Shown: positions 8,685 to 17,798, numbered from the stretch's first letter. The stretch is 33,789 bases of DNA from Candidatus Allocopromorpha excrementigallinarum (GCA_018714925.1 DVMP01000087.1:1-33789); one strand, 5' to 3'. Numbers and translations: made by a program. The notes: generated from the letters alone by a model not told the origin.

Positions 8685-9539
8685 ATGGCGGATTTCATAA
8701 GGGTGGAAAATCTGACATTTGAATATGTAAAGAGCGAGGACGGCACCAGGGTAAAGGCCCTGGAGAACGTCAGCCTTAACGTGGAGAAGGGAAGCTTCGC
8801 GGCGGTCATAGGTCAGAACGGATCAGGAAAATCTACCCTGGCGAAGAATATAAACGGGCTTCTGGTTCCTTCTGAGGGAAAGGTGTACGTAGATGGAATG
8901 GACACCTCACTTAAGGAAAATCTCTGGGAAGTGAGAAAAAAGGTGGCAATGGTGTTCCAGAATCCTGACAACCAGATAGTTTCCTCCGTGGTAGAGGACG
9001 ACGTGGCCTTCGGCCCGGAGAATCTGGGAGTGGAGCCTTTGGAAATAAGAAGGAGGGTTGACGAAGCCCTTAAAGCTGTGGAAATGTATGATCACAGGAA
9101 AAAGGCACCACATCTCCTTTCGGGAGGACAGAAGCAGAGGGTAGCCATAGCCGGAGCAGTGGCCATGGAGCCGGAATGTATCGTTTTCGACGAGCCTACG
9201 GCAATGCTTGACCCCAGAGGCAGACGGGAAGTAATGTCAATTATAAAAAAGCTCAACCAAAAGGGCATAACCACGGTTCTCATAACTCATTTTATGGAGG
9301 AGGCGGCTGAAGCGGACAGAATAACGGTGCTGGATCAGGGAAGGAAAAAGCTGGAAGGAACGCCGCGGGAAATATTCCAAAGCGCCGGCCGGCTTTTGGA
9401 GATAGGCCTTGACGTGCCTCCCGCCGTAAGGCTGTCCATGCTCCTTAAGGAAAGGGATATTAAAATTCCGGCAGAAATACTGACGGAAAGGGAAATAGTT
9501 GATTTTTTAAAGAGCCTGAGGGAAGGACAATGTCAATAG
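8685..9539 (+). CDS. ecfA1: Energy-coupling factor transporter ATPase EcfA1
   Basis: Walker A GQNGSGKST, signature LLSGGQKQRVAIA, Walker B CIVFDEPTAMLDP; followed by second ATPase and EcfT. Confidence 0.95.
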   Translation: MADFIRVENLTFEYVKSEDGTRVKALENVSLNVEKGSFAAVIGQNGSGKSTLAKNINGLLVPSEGKVYVDGMDTSLKENLWEVRKKVAMVFQNPDNQIVSSVVEDDVAFGPENLGVEPLEIRRRVDEALKAVEMYDHRKKAPHLLSGGQKQRVAIAGAVAMEPECIVFDEPTAMLDPRGRREVMSIIKKLNQKGITTVLITHFMEEAAEADRITVLDQGRKKLEGTPREIFQSAGRLLEIGLDVPPAVRLSMLLKERDIKIPAEILTEREIVDFLKSLREGQCQ

Positions 9540-10387
9540 AAGTAAAGGAATTAACTCACATATACAGCGAAGGGCTTCCCCATGAGGCTACAGCCATAAA
9601 GGATGTGTCCTTTCGAGCGGAAAAGGGAGAGCTGGTGGGTATCATAGGCCATACGGGCTCCGGTAAATCCACCCTGGCTCAGCATCTCAACGGGCTTCTT
9701 AAGCCGAAATCGGGAAGGATCATCGTAAACGGTACGGATATAACGGCTCCCGGAGTGGTAATGAGAGACATAAGAAAAAAAATCGGCTTTGTCTTTCAGT
9801 ATCCGGAGTACCAGCTCTTTGAGGAGACAGTGGCAAAGGATGTGGAATTCGGCCCTCTTAATCTGGGAATGTCGGAAGAGGAGGCCGCTGCCTGCGCCCG
9901 CGAGGCTGTAGAGCTGGTGGGGCTCGATTACCATAGGGTCAAGAATCTTTCTCCCTTTGAGCTTTCAGGAGGGCAGAAGCGTCGTGTGGCCATAGCCGGA
10001 GTGGTGGCCATGAAGCCGGAGGTTCTCATACTGGATGAGCCTACGGCGGGTCTTAATCCCAGGGCTCACGATGATATCCTCAGTATGGTAAAGGCCATAC
10101 ACGGAAAAGAGAACAATATAGTGTTTCTCATATCTCACAACATGAACGATATAGCTCAAATGGCCGACCGTGTTCTCGTCATGGACCACGGGAGGCTTAT
10201 AATGAACGGAACACCTGCGGAGGTTTTTTCCAGAGCCGATGAAATTAAAGAGATGGGACTGGCTCTGCCGGATTCAAAGGAAATCGCTGTGAGACTCAGA
10301 GAGAGCGGTTTTGATATAACAGGAGAATGCCTGACCATGGAAGAAACGGCGGATGAAATAGCCGGAATACTGAAAAAGAGAGCCTGA
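9530..10387 (+). CDS. ecfA2: Energy-coupling factor transporter ATPase EcfA2
   Basis: Walker A GHTGSGKST, LSGGQKRRVAIAGVVAM, LILDEPTAGLNP; overlaps ecfA1 by 10 nt. Confidence 0.95.
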   Translation: MSIEVKELTHIYSEGLPHEATAIKDVSFRAEKGELVGIIGHTGSGKSTLAQHLNGLLKPKSGRIIVNGTDITAPGVVMRDIRKKIGFVFQYPEYQLFEETVAKDVEFGPLNLGMSEEEAAACAREAVELVGLDYHRVKNLSPFELSGGQKRRVAIAGVVAMKPEVLILDEPTAGLNPRAHDDILSMVKAIHGKENNIVFLISHNMNDIAQMADRVLVMDHGRLIMNGTPAEVFSRADEIKEMGLALPDSKEIAVRLRESGFDITGECLTMEETADEIAGILKKRA

Positions 10388-10392
10388 TAATT

Positions 10393-11193
10393 ATGATAAG
10401 AGATATTACCTTGGGACAATTTTATCCCGGAAGCTCCTGGGTCCACAGACTGGATCCGAGGGTGAAAATAATGGTTACAATTTTTTACATTGTAGCCCTT
10501 TTTGTGGTAAAGGATTTTCTGGGATTCGCCATAGCCGCGGCTGCTCTGGCGGCGGTCATAATAATTTCAAAGGTCCCTCTCAGGTTTATTCTTCGCGGAC
10601 TTAAGCCGGTTTTTATAATCATAGGATTTACCTTTGTAATAAATATATTTATGCTTGACGGAGAGGTCATAGTATCTCTGGGGCCTCTGGATATAACGAG
10701 AGAGGGGCTGAGAACGGCGGCCTTTATGGTAATAAGGCTCATCCTTCTAATAATAGGCTCCTCCCTTCTGACCCTTACAACAAAGCCCATGAATCTTACA
10801 GACGGCATAGAGTCTCTGCTGTCGCCCTTCAGAAAAATAGGACTTCCGGCGCATGAGCTGGCTATGATGATGACCATCGCTCTGAGATTCATCCCGACTC
10901 TTCTTGAAGAAACCGACAAGATAATGAAGGCTCAGATGGCCAGAGGCGCTGATTTTGAAAGCGGAAACATAATGAGAAGGGCCAGGGCTCTGATTCCTAT
11001 ACTGGTGCCTCTCTTTATAAGCGCCTTCAGAATAGCTCAGGATCTGGCCATGGCAATGGAAGCCAGATGCTACGGAAGCGGTGTGAAGCGAACGAGAATG
11101 AACGGAATGAAGCTGCAAAGGAGAGATCTGGCCGCCGTACTGATATTCATCGGCTTTCTGGCTCTCATAGCGGCGGAAAGGATACTGCTGTGA
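10393..11193 (+). CDS. ecfT: Energy-coupling factor transporter transmembrane protein EcfT
   Basis: 266 aa; LDPRVKIM motif, ALRFIPTLLEETDKIMKAQMARGADFESG coupling-helix region. Confidence 0.95.
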   Translation: MIRDITLGQFYPGSSWVHRLDPRVKIMVTIFYIVALFVVKDFLGFAIAAAALAAVIIISKVPLRFILRGLKPVFIIIGFTFVINIFMLDGEVIVSLGPLDITREGLRTAAFMVIRLILLIIGSSLLTLTTKPMNLTDGIESLLSPFRKIGLPAHELAMMMTIALRFIPTLLEETDKIMKAQMARGADFESGNIMRRARALIPILVPLFISAFRIAQDLAMAMEARCYGSGVKRTRMNGMKLQRRDLAAVLIFIGFLALIAAERILL

Positions 11194-11855
11194 GACAGAG
11201 AAAAGCAAAGGATCTGGAGGAAAGGCTCATGGCCTGCTCCTCTTTTATTGTCCGGGAGCCGTCTCCCTGTAAATGGAGGGAAATTTTCGGCTCAAGGAAG
11301 CTGTACGTTGAAATAGGCTGCGGCAAAGGCAGCTTTATAATAAAAAAGGCGCTGAAGGAGCCTGAAGCGGGATTCGTAGGAGTAGAGGGCCAGGAAACCG
11401 TAATCCTCAGGGCCCTGGAAAAGGCCCGAGCTGAGAAAAAAAGACAGGAAGAAGGGGGCTGCTTACGCAGCCTTGAAAACCTCAGATTCCTGCCCGTGTT
11501 CATGGACGGGATGGAAAATTTTTTCGAAGAGGAGAGCCTTGAAGGGATCTTTCTCAATTTCAGCGATCCCTGGCCCAAGACGCGTCATGAGAAGAGGAGG
11601 CTTACCCACAGAAACCGGCTCAGAGATTACATGAGGGTTCTGAAAAGGGGCGGAGCAATAGAGGTTAAGACGGATAACAACGCTCTCTTTGATTTTACTC
11701 TTCGAGAGGGAGAAGCCGCGGGACTTGAAGCTGTCCGGCTGACGAGAGATCTTCACGCCTCGGGACTGCCGGCGGCCGCGATTACCACCGAATATGAGGA
11801 AAAGTTTATGAACAAGGGGAAAAATATAAACTATGTAAAATTTATACGTCCGTAA
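11190..11855 (+). CDS. trmB: tRNA (guanine-N7-)-methyltransferase
   Basis: GTG start at 11190 in a GTGA overlap with the ecfT stop (the ORF-track start at 11067 lies inside ecfT); YVEIGCGKGSFI, GVEGQETVILRAL, LNFSDPWPKTRHEKRRLTH. Confidence 0.92.
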   Translation: MRQRKAKDLEERLMACSSFIVREPSPCKWREIFGSRKLYVEIGCGKGSFIIKKALKEPEAGFVGVEGQETVILRALEKARAEKKRQEEGGCLRSLENLRFLPVFMDGMENFFEEESLEGIFLNFSDPWPKTRHEKRRLTHRNRLRDYMRVLKRGGAIEVKTDNNALFDFTLREGEAAGLEAVRLTRDLHASGLPAAAITTEYEEKFMNKGKNINYVKFIRP

Positions 11856-11880
11856 GCATATAAAATCTAAAAGAACAGCA

Positions 11881-11912
11881 AAGCAGAGTGGGGCTCCATG
11901 CTCTGCTTTTTT
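11881..11912 (+). terminator. Rho-independent terminator after trmB
   Basis: AAGCAGAG (11881-11888) - loop - CTCTGCTT (11901-11908) followed by a T-run. Confidence 0.75.
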
Positions 11913-11915
11913 CTT

Positions 11916-12572
11916 TTAGAGCCCCTGTATATAGTCGTGAGGATTGACGGGGCTTCCGTTGAGAGTCATAGCGAAATGAAGATGCTGGGGATCCTGAAAC
12001 TCAAAACTGGAGCTCTGCCCCACCTTTCCTATGACAGCGCCTTTGTCAACAACCTCTCCCAGCTCAATAAGCCCTTCCTGCTGAAGGTTGCCGTATATGG
12101 ATATGAGTCCCTCTCCGTGATTTACCTCAACGGTTATTCCGAAACGGTCATCCTCCTCTACCCTGGTGACTGTACCGGCGGCGCAGGCCTTCACCTCAGA
12201 TCCCGCGGAGCCTGCGATATCCACTCCCTCGTGGGTCATGTACTGGTCGAGAGTAGCCCAGTATATGGGCATGTCCATGGAGTAATCCATGATAATTTTC
12301 CCCTCCAGGGGAACAATAAATTCCGAAGAAGAAGCTCCGGAGCCTTCACTTTCCTGCTGCCTGCTGTCCACTACAGGGGTTTCCGCCTCTGTTTCCTCTT
12401 CCTGAGCAACGGTCTGCTTTTTTACCACATCGGCCGTTTCCGTGCTGTCCATATTATCTCTCAGCTTGTCGATGTTGGCTTTTACCACAAAAACCGAAAC
12501 GAGAGCCATAAGGCAGAAACATAGAACCAACACCGCGGCAGTCTTATCTTTCTGCTTTTTTTCCTGTCTCAT
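11916..12572 (-). CDS. Membrane-anchored M23/LytM-domain protein (SpoIIQ-like), partially degenerate motif
   Basis: N-terminal TM (TAAVLVLCFCLMALVSVFVV), HEGVD and HLHF motifs; start chosen at ATG 12572 preceded by GGAGGTG (ORF track extends to 12623). Confidence 0.85.
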   Translation of the reverse strand: MRQEKKQKDKTAAVLVLCFCLMALVSVFVVKANIDKLRDNMDSTETADVVKKQTVAQEEETEAETPVVDSRQQESEGSGASSSEFIVPLEGKIIMDYSMDMPIYWATLDQYMTHEGVDIAGSAGSEVKACAAGTVTRVEEDDRFGITVEVNHGEGLISIYGNLQQEGLIELGEVVDKGAVIGKVGQSSSFEFQDPQHLHFAMTLNGSPVNPHDYIQGL

Positions 12573-12635
12573 GCACTCTTCACCTCCCATGGTTTTATTA
12601 TCGACAGAGAGGAAAAAAATCATACTGTCAATTAC

Positions 12636-12664
12636 TTGTAATTAAAGAGGCATAATATTATAAT
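12636..12664 (+). promoter_or_regulatory. Sigma-A-like promoter of the aminotransferase gene
   Basis: TTGTAA (12636-12641) - 17 bp - TATAAT (12659-12664). Confidence 0.6.
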
Positions 12665-12696
12665 GAAAAGGATTTTTAGGGAATGAGGTGATAAAG

Positions 12697-13941
12697 GTGT
12701 CAAAATATATTTTAGCCAGAGAAAACGGAAGAAGCATTCCGCAGGAAGATAAAATTTTCGGAATAAGCAGCAGGGCGAAGGCAATGATAGCTCAAAAGGG
12801 AGCGGATAAGGTTATAAACGCCACCATCGGCTCTCTTCTTGACGATGAGGGAAGACTGGTGGTTCTCTCCTCGGTGGACAGAGTGTTTAAAGAGCTGTCT
12901 CCCGCCGACTATGCCGATTACGCGCCTATAGGCGGCATCCCTTCATTCAGGGAGGCTGTAATAAAGGCCGCCTTCGGAAAGCATCAGCCCGGAGGATTTA
13001 TAAGAGCGGTGGCTACTCCCGGGGGAACGGGAGCCCTGAGAAATGTAATATCCAACTATTCGGAAGACGGAGACAAGGTGCTGACCTCCGACTGGCACTG
13101 GGCTCCCTACAATACCATAGCGGGAGAAATAGGAAGATCTGTAGAAACCTTTGAGTTTTTTACAGAGGAGGGAAAATTCAACAGCGCCGATTTTAAGAAG
13201 AAGGTAAATGAGCTGCTGGGAAAACAGGAAAGCCTGGTAATAATATTAAACACTCCTGCCCACAATCCTACGGGATATTCCCTCACACTGGAGGACTGGG
13301 ACAGTGTGACGGAGATCCTCGGCGACGAAGCCTCGGTAGGAAAGGCCGTAGCGCTTGTAATAGACGCGGCATACATAGATTTTGCGGGAGACGAGGAGGA
13401 ATACAGAAGGTTTTTCCCAAAGCTGGAAAGGCTTCCTGAAAACGTAATATCCGTAATCGCCTACAGCCTTTCAAAGACCTTTACATTATACGGAACAAGA
13501 TGCGGGGCTATGATATGTGTGGCAAAGACCGAGCCTATAGCCGAAGAATTCAGGAGAGTATGCGAATACTCCTCCAGGGGGTCATGGTCAAACAGCGCCA
13601 AGGTGGCTCAGGTGATACTTTCCAGAATATACGGAGATGAAAAGCTGCTGAAGGAGGTTGATGAGGAAAGAGCGGGCTACAGAGACATGCTCCTGAGAAG
13701 AGGCAGGGCCTTTACAGAGGAAGCGGGTAAAGCGGGCCTTAAAACGGTTCCTTTTGACGCGGGATTCTTTGTTTCCGTTCCATGTCCTGATCCCGACGCC
13801 GTAAGCGCCTCACTGGAAAAGGAAGGTGTTTTCATAGTGCCTCTGGCCAAGGGGCTGAGGGTTTCCGTAGCGTCCATATCCGAGGAAAAATGCAGAAGGC
13901 TTCCGGCTCTCATAAAGAAAGCCATGGATGAGGGAAAATAA
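12697..13941 (+). CDS. Class I/II PLP-dependent aminotransferase (aspartate/aromatic type)
   Basis: ATPGGTGALRNVISNY, NTPAHNPTG, VIDAAYIDFAG, SYSLSKTFTLYGTRCGAM (PLP Lys present). GTG at 12697 has GAGGTG 6 nt upstream; alternative GTG at 12688. Confidence 0.9.
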   Translation: MSKYILARENGRSIPQEDKIFGISSRAKAMIAQKGADKVINATIGSLLDDEGRLVVLSSVDRVFKELSPADYADYAPIGGIPSFREAVIKAAFGKHQPGGFIRAVATPGGTGALRNVISNYSEDGDKVLTSDWHWAPYNTIAGEIGRSVETFEFFTEEGKFNSADFKKKVNELLGKQESLVIILNTPAHNPTGYSLTLEDWDSVTEILGDEASVGKAVALVIDAAYIDFAGDEEEYRRFFPKLERLPENVISVIAYSLSKTFTLYGTRCGAMICVAKTEPIAEEFRRVCEYSSRGSWSNSAKVAQVILSRIYGDEKLLKEVDEERAGYRDMLLRRGRAFTEEAGKAGLKTVPFDAGFFVSVPCPDPDAVSASLEKEGVFIVPLAKGLRVSVASISEEKCRRLPALIKKAMDEGK

Positions 13942-13954
13942 AATCAAAAACATA

Positions 13955-13983
13955 TTTACAAATATTTACAGTTATGGTATTAT
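13955..13983 (+). promoter_or_regulatory. Promoter upstream of the YdbC-like gene
   Basis: TTTACA (13955-13960) - 17 bp - TATTAT (13978-13983). Confidence 0.45.
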
Positions 13984-14032
13984 AATCCTGAAAGAGGCAG
14001 TATACTTTTAAAAGGGAAAGGAGATTGATGCC

Positions 14033-14374
14033 ATGGCAGTAAACGAAGCTTTTGACGGAGACGTTACATTTGAGATAACGGAGCCTATCGGTGTGCTGGC
14101 CAGATACTCCACAGGCTGGAGAAAGGAGATAAATATCGTCAAATGGAACGGCAACGCTCCCAAATACGACATAAGGGACTGGGATCCCTTCCATGAGAGA
14201 ATGTCCAGGGGAGTGACTCTTCACGAAAAGGAGATGCGTCTTATGATAGACCTTATAAGAAAAAGGAGACCCGAAAGGGTAAAAGACTCTCCGGAGCGGG
14301 ACTCTCTCCAGGAGGAGGAAGAGGTTATGAAGACCATAGCGGGTCCTGCCGGTGAAGAGACAGAGGATATTTAA
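14033..14374 (+). CDS. YdbC/PC4-like single-stranded nucleic-acid binding protein
   Basis: 113 aa; FEITEPIGVLARYSTGWRKEINIVKWNGNAPKYDIRDWDPFHERMSRGVTL matches the YdbC family pattern. Confidence 0.85.
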   Translation: MAVNEAFDGDVTFEITEPIGVLARYSTGWRKEINIVKWNGNAPKYDIRDWDPFHERMSRGVTLHEKEMRLMIDLIRKRRPERVKDSPERDSLQEEEEVMKTIAGPAGEETEDI

Positions 14375-14392
14375 AAATGAAAGCTGAAAAAG

Positions 14393-14435
14393 AAAGGAGC
14401 AGCCCTGCTTTATGGGGCCTGCTCCTTTTGTTTTT
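14393..14435 (+). terminator. Rho-independent terminator after the YdbC-like gene
   Basis: AAAGGAGCAG...CTGCTCCTTT stem followed by TgTTTTT. Confidence 0.8.
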
Positions 14436-14533
14436 CGTATTTTCCTTAAGGGGCCTTTATATGATATACTTAAGGGACATATGATATATGTATAGGTTTT
14501 CACGTATAGATAGATTGATACGGGGGGGAGCAT

Positions 14534-16198
14534 ATGAAACTGATGGTAAGGCTGAAACCCGGAGAGGATTATGTAAAGCTTGAAACCGGCGGGCCTCTTA
14601 CAGTGGAAGAGCTGGCCGGAAGATATAAGGACCGGCTGCCGTACACAGTACTCACGGCAAAGGTCAACGGGAAAAACGAGGAGCTGACCTTTTCTCTCGA
14701 GAAGGATTCGAGAGTAGAGCTGCTGGATATGAGAAATCACAGCTCATATCTTGCTTATCAGCACAGTCTTTCTCTCATATATCTCAAGGCGGTAAAGGAC
14801 GTTTTGGGGGATCTTCCTGTGGAGATAGACAATTCTCTCAACAAGGGACTCTATACTGAGATTAAAAGTGAAAAGCCGGTTACAGCCGGACAGGTAAAGG
14901 CTGTGGAAAAAAGAATGAGGGAGCTGGTGGATCAGGATCTTCCCATAGTCAGAGAGGTCTATTCCAGAGACGAAGCGGTGAGGCTCTGGGATAAATACAA
15001 TTATCCGGAGAAGTCGCGGCTCCTGGCCAAGGCGGCGGATATAAAGGAGGCGAAGTTTTACAGGCTGGAGGGATACAGAAATTTCTTCTACGGACTTATG
15101 GTGCCGTCCACAGGATATGTGAAGCATTTTGAGCTGAGAAAATACAGACGGGGAGTGCTCCTCAGGCTTCCGTACCCCACCGATCCCGACAGGCTGCCGG
15201 AATATGTGGATGACAGGAAGCTTTATATGGCCTTCGGAGAGGCGAAAAAGTGGCAGAATCTCCTTAAGGTATCATACCTTGAGGACCTGAACGATAAAAT
15301 AAGAGGCGGTGAAGCCAGGGACCTTATTCTTCTTTCTGAAGCTCTTCATGAAAAAAAGGTGGTTGAGATTGCCGACAGAATAAAGAAGGAGAAAAAGAGA
15401 ATAGTCCTTATAGCGGGGCCTTCCTCCTCGGGAAAGACAACCTTTGCCAGGCGGCTGTGCATACAGCTGAGAGTAAACGGCCTCATGCCTCTTTACATGG
15501 GAACCGACGATTACTTTCTTGAGAGAAGCCAGACCCCTTTGGGAGAGGATGGCCTTCCCAATTACGAGGATATGGACGCTCTCGACGTGGAGCTTTTCAA
15601 CAGAAACATGAACGACCTTCTGGGAGGAAAAGCTGTGGATCTTCCGGAGTTTGACTTTATTGAGGGGACTAAGCTTTTCGGAAGGAGGATAACCTCACTG
15701 AAGCCGGGACAGCCCATTGTCATAGAGGGTATACACGCCCTTAACGGAGAGCTCACCAGTCACATAAGGGATGAGGAAAAATTCAAAATATATATAAGTC
15801 CTTTTACACAGCTGAACATAGACGTTCATAACCGGGTGCCCACAACGGATGCCAGGATACTGAGAAGAATAGTGAGAGATTACAGATACAGAGGGCATTC
15901 AGCTGACAGCACACTGTCTCAGTGGCCGAAGGTGAGAGCGGGAGAGGATAAGAACATCTTTCCTTACAACGGGGAGGCGGATGTCCTCTTTAACTCGGCT
16001 CTGGTATACGAGCTGGCTGTTCTGAAAAAATACGCCCAGCCTCTTTTGCGGGAGGTTCCGGAGGATTCGGAGCAGTACAGCGAGGCGGTAAGGATGCTGA
16101 AATTCATAAGATTTTTCGATGTAATAGAGGACGAAAAGAATATTCCCAACAATTCAATAATGAGAGAGTTTATAGGAGGGAGCGTTTTCGTTGAGTAA
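14534..16198 (+). CDS. Nucleoside kinase (N-terminal TGS-like/threonyl-tRNA-synthetase-like region + uridine kinase/phosphoribulokinase P-loop domain)
   Basis: 554 aa; N-terminal TGS-like region, RIVLIAGPSSSGKTTFARRLCIQLRVNGL, DDYFLERSQTPLGEDGLPNYEDMDALD. Confidence 0.88.
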   Translation: MKLMVRLKPGEDYVKLETGGPLTVEELAGRYKDRLPYTVLTAKVNGKNEELTFSLEKDSRVELLDMRNHSSYLAYQHSLSLIYLKAVKDVLGDLPVEIDNSLNKGLYTEIKSEKPVTAGQVKAVEKRMRELVDQDLPIVREVYSRDEAVRLWDKYNYPEKSRLLAKAADIKEAKFYRLEGYRNFFYGLMVPSTGYVKHFELRKYRRGVLLRLPYPTDPDRLPEYVDDRKLYMAFGEAKKWQNLLKVSYLEDLNDKIRGGEARDLILLSEALHEKKVVEIADRIKKEKKRIVLIAGPSSSGKTTFARRLCIQLRVNGLMPLYMGTDDYFLERSQTPLGEDGLPNYEDMDALDVELFNRNMNDLLGGKAVDLPEFDFIEGTKLFGRRITSLKPGQPIVIEGIHALNGELTSHIRDEEKFKIYISPFTQLNIDVHNRVPTTDARILRRIVRDYRYRGHSADSTLSQWPKVRAGEDKNIFPYNGEADVLFNSALVYELAVLKKYAQPLLREVPEDSEQYSEAVRMLKFIRFFDVIEDEKNIPNNSIMREFIGGSVFVE

Positions 16199-16231
16199 GA
16201 CGAGGACGCGCTGAAGCCAGGAGGAACAGGC

Positions 16232-17122
16232 ATGATAACCGTAATAGGAGGAGTGGAAATATCCATAAAGGTGAAGACCCTTGTACCGGAGAAGGGCGAA
16301 GGGAAGAAGGAAGGGACCGTAAACGAGATTAAGACGGTATGCGGCGGCGGCGGCTTTAATATAGCCGGAAATCTGGCCGCGTCGGGACAGGAGGCAGCCC
16401 TTATATCGGCTGTGGGAAAGGATATTCTCGGAAGGGCCGCTCTTGAGGAGCTTAAGGAGGCGGGAGTAGACACACGGGGAGTAGCCGTGCTCAGCGGCGT
16501 TACACCTGTAAAGACGGAGATTCTCAATATCCTGGGAGACGCGGAATTTACAGGAGAGGATAAAGGTCTTCTCCAGAGGATAACCCCTGAGGTTATAGAC
16601 GCCGGCCGGGAGCTGATTGCCGCTTCGGATATAGTGGTAATAGACGGAAAAATTCCGGCGGATTCCATTAGGTACGCCGCGGAGCTCTGCGAGAAGGAGG
16701 AAGGGAAGCGGATATTCTTTGATCCGGGAAGCGTTGAAGGAAGCGGCAGAGCCGCTGAGCTTACAGGCAGCTTTCACGGCGTCATGCCTGGAAGAATGGA
16801 AGCGGAGGCCATGACGGGAGGCTCCATACTCAGTGAAGATCAGCTGATGGAAGCGGGAAGTCTTCTTACAGGGCGCGGAGTGTCGAAAATAATAATAACC
16901 ATGAAGGGAGGAGGCCTCTATTACAAGGAGGGGATGACCGAAGGTATTCTGAGGCCCGAAAGAGTTCTTTCCTTTGCAGACACCTCGGGGGCCGGAGATG
17001 TGGTTTCCGCCGCGGTGGCAGAGGGCGCGGCTCTCGGCCTGGATATAGAGGAGACGGCGAAGCGCGCTATGAAAAGAGCGGCGGATTTTCTCGCGGCTCT
17101 TGAGGATAAAAAGCCTATTTAG
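16232..17122 (+). CDS. PfkB/ribokinase-family carbohydrate or nucleoside kinase
   Basis: 296 aa; CGGGGFNIAGNLAASG N-terminal glycine motif and DTSGAGDVVSAAVAEG C-terminal motif. Confidence 0.88.
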   Translation: MITVIGGVEISIKVKTLVPEKGEGKKEGTVNEIKTVCGGGGFNIAGNLAASGQEAALISAVGKDILGRAALEELKEAGVDTRGVAVLSGVTPVKTEILNILGDAEFTGEDKGLLQRITPEVIDAGRELIAASDIVVIDGKIPADSIRYAAELCEKEEGKRIFFDPGSVEGSGRAAELTGSFHGVMPGRMEAEAMTGGSILSEDQLMEAGSLLTGRGVSKIIITMKGGGLYYKEGMTEGILRPERVLSFADTSGAGDVVSAAVAEGAALGLDIEETAKRAMKRAADFLAALEDKKPI

Positions 17123-17156
17123 GTTATGGAAGCCATGCTGTAAGGAGGAAAATGAA

Positions 17157-17798
17157 ATGGATAAAAGTGTAAAGGCAGCAAATAAGATAAAAATCGAAAA
17201 AGTCATAAAGGGTCTTGAGAAGAGAAACATGACAGGATATTACTGTGACAGCCGCGGGGAGGCTCTTGAGCTTATAATGTCCATGATACCACGGGGCGCC
17301 GCCGTGGGGTGCGGATATTCGGTGACCATGGATGAAATAGGAGTCAGGGAGGCCTTGAGAAAAGGCGATTATGATTTTACGGATCCATTTGTCTTTTCCG
17401 AGAGGGAAGAGAGTCTGGCGGCGAGGAAAAAAGCTCTGAGAAGCGACGTCTTTCTTTCCGGCCTCAACGCCGTAACCATGGACGGTGAAATAGTCAACAT
17501 AGACGGTACGGGAAACAGAGTTGCCGGAATAATTTTCGGACCGGACAAGGTTATACTGGCGGCCGGAGCCAATAAAATAGTTCCTTACGAAAAAGACGCT
17601 GTGGACAGAATAAGAAGCGACGCATGTCCGGCAAACTGTATACGGCTGGGGAAAAAGACTCCATGTGCATTTTCAGGCAAGTGTGCCGACTGTCTTATTA
17701 AGGGCAATACCGTATGCGGCCATATAGTTACAACCAGGTTTTCCGCAACAGACGGCAGGATTCATGTGGTTCTCATAAACGAAGCTCTGGGATACTGA
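17157..17798 (+). CDS. LUD-domain (DUF162, LutC-like) protein with Cys-rich C-terminus
   Basis: ATG 17157 with AAGGAGG upstream; GYYCDSRGEALELIMSMIPRGAAVGCGYSVTMDEIG; C-terminal CPANC..CAFSGKCADC. Confidence 0.85.
   Translation: MDKSVKAANKIKIEKVIKGLEKRNMTGYYCDSRGEALELIMSMIPRGAAVGCGYSVTMDEIGVREALRKGDYDFTDPFVFSEREESLAARKKALRSDVFLSGLNAVTMDGEIVNIDGTGNRVAGIIFGPDKVILAAGANKIVPYEKDAVDRIRSDACPANCIRLGKKTPCAFSGKCADCLIKGNTVCGHIVTTRFSATDGRIHVVLINEALGY

Noticed and set aside
11067-11189. N-terminal extension of trmB in the ORF track
   Set aside because: Lies fully inside ecfT in another frame; the GTG at 11190 gives a normal TrmB N-terminus and GTGA coupling.
11898-12524. 208-aa plus-strand ORF opposite the M23 gene
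   Set aside because: The minus-strand reading has TM, HxGVD and HLHF motifs and an RBS; the plus ORF starts inside the trmB terminator.
13910-14740. 276-aa minus-strand ORF across the YdbC-like gene
   Set aside because: Runs through a clear intrinsic terminator and promoter region and is antisense to a recognised family.
16154-17230. 358-aa minus-strand ORF opposite the PfkB kinase
   Set aside because: Antisense to a well-supported PfkB kinase; no family motif; explained by codon-bias-driven stop depletion.
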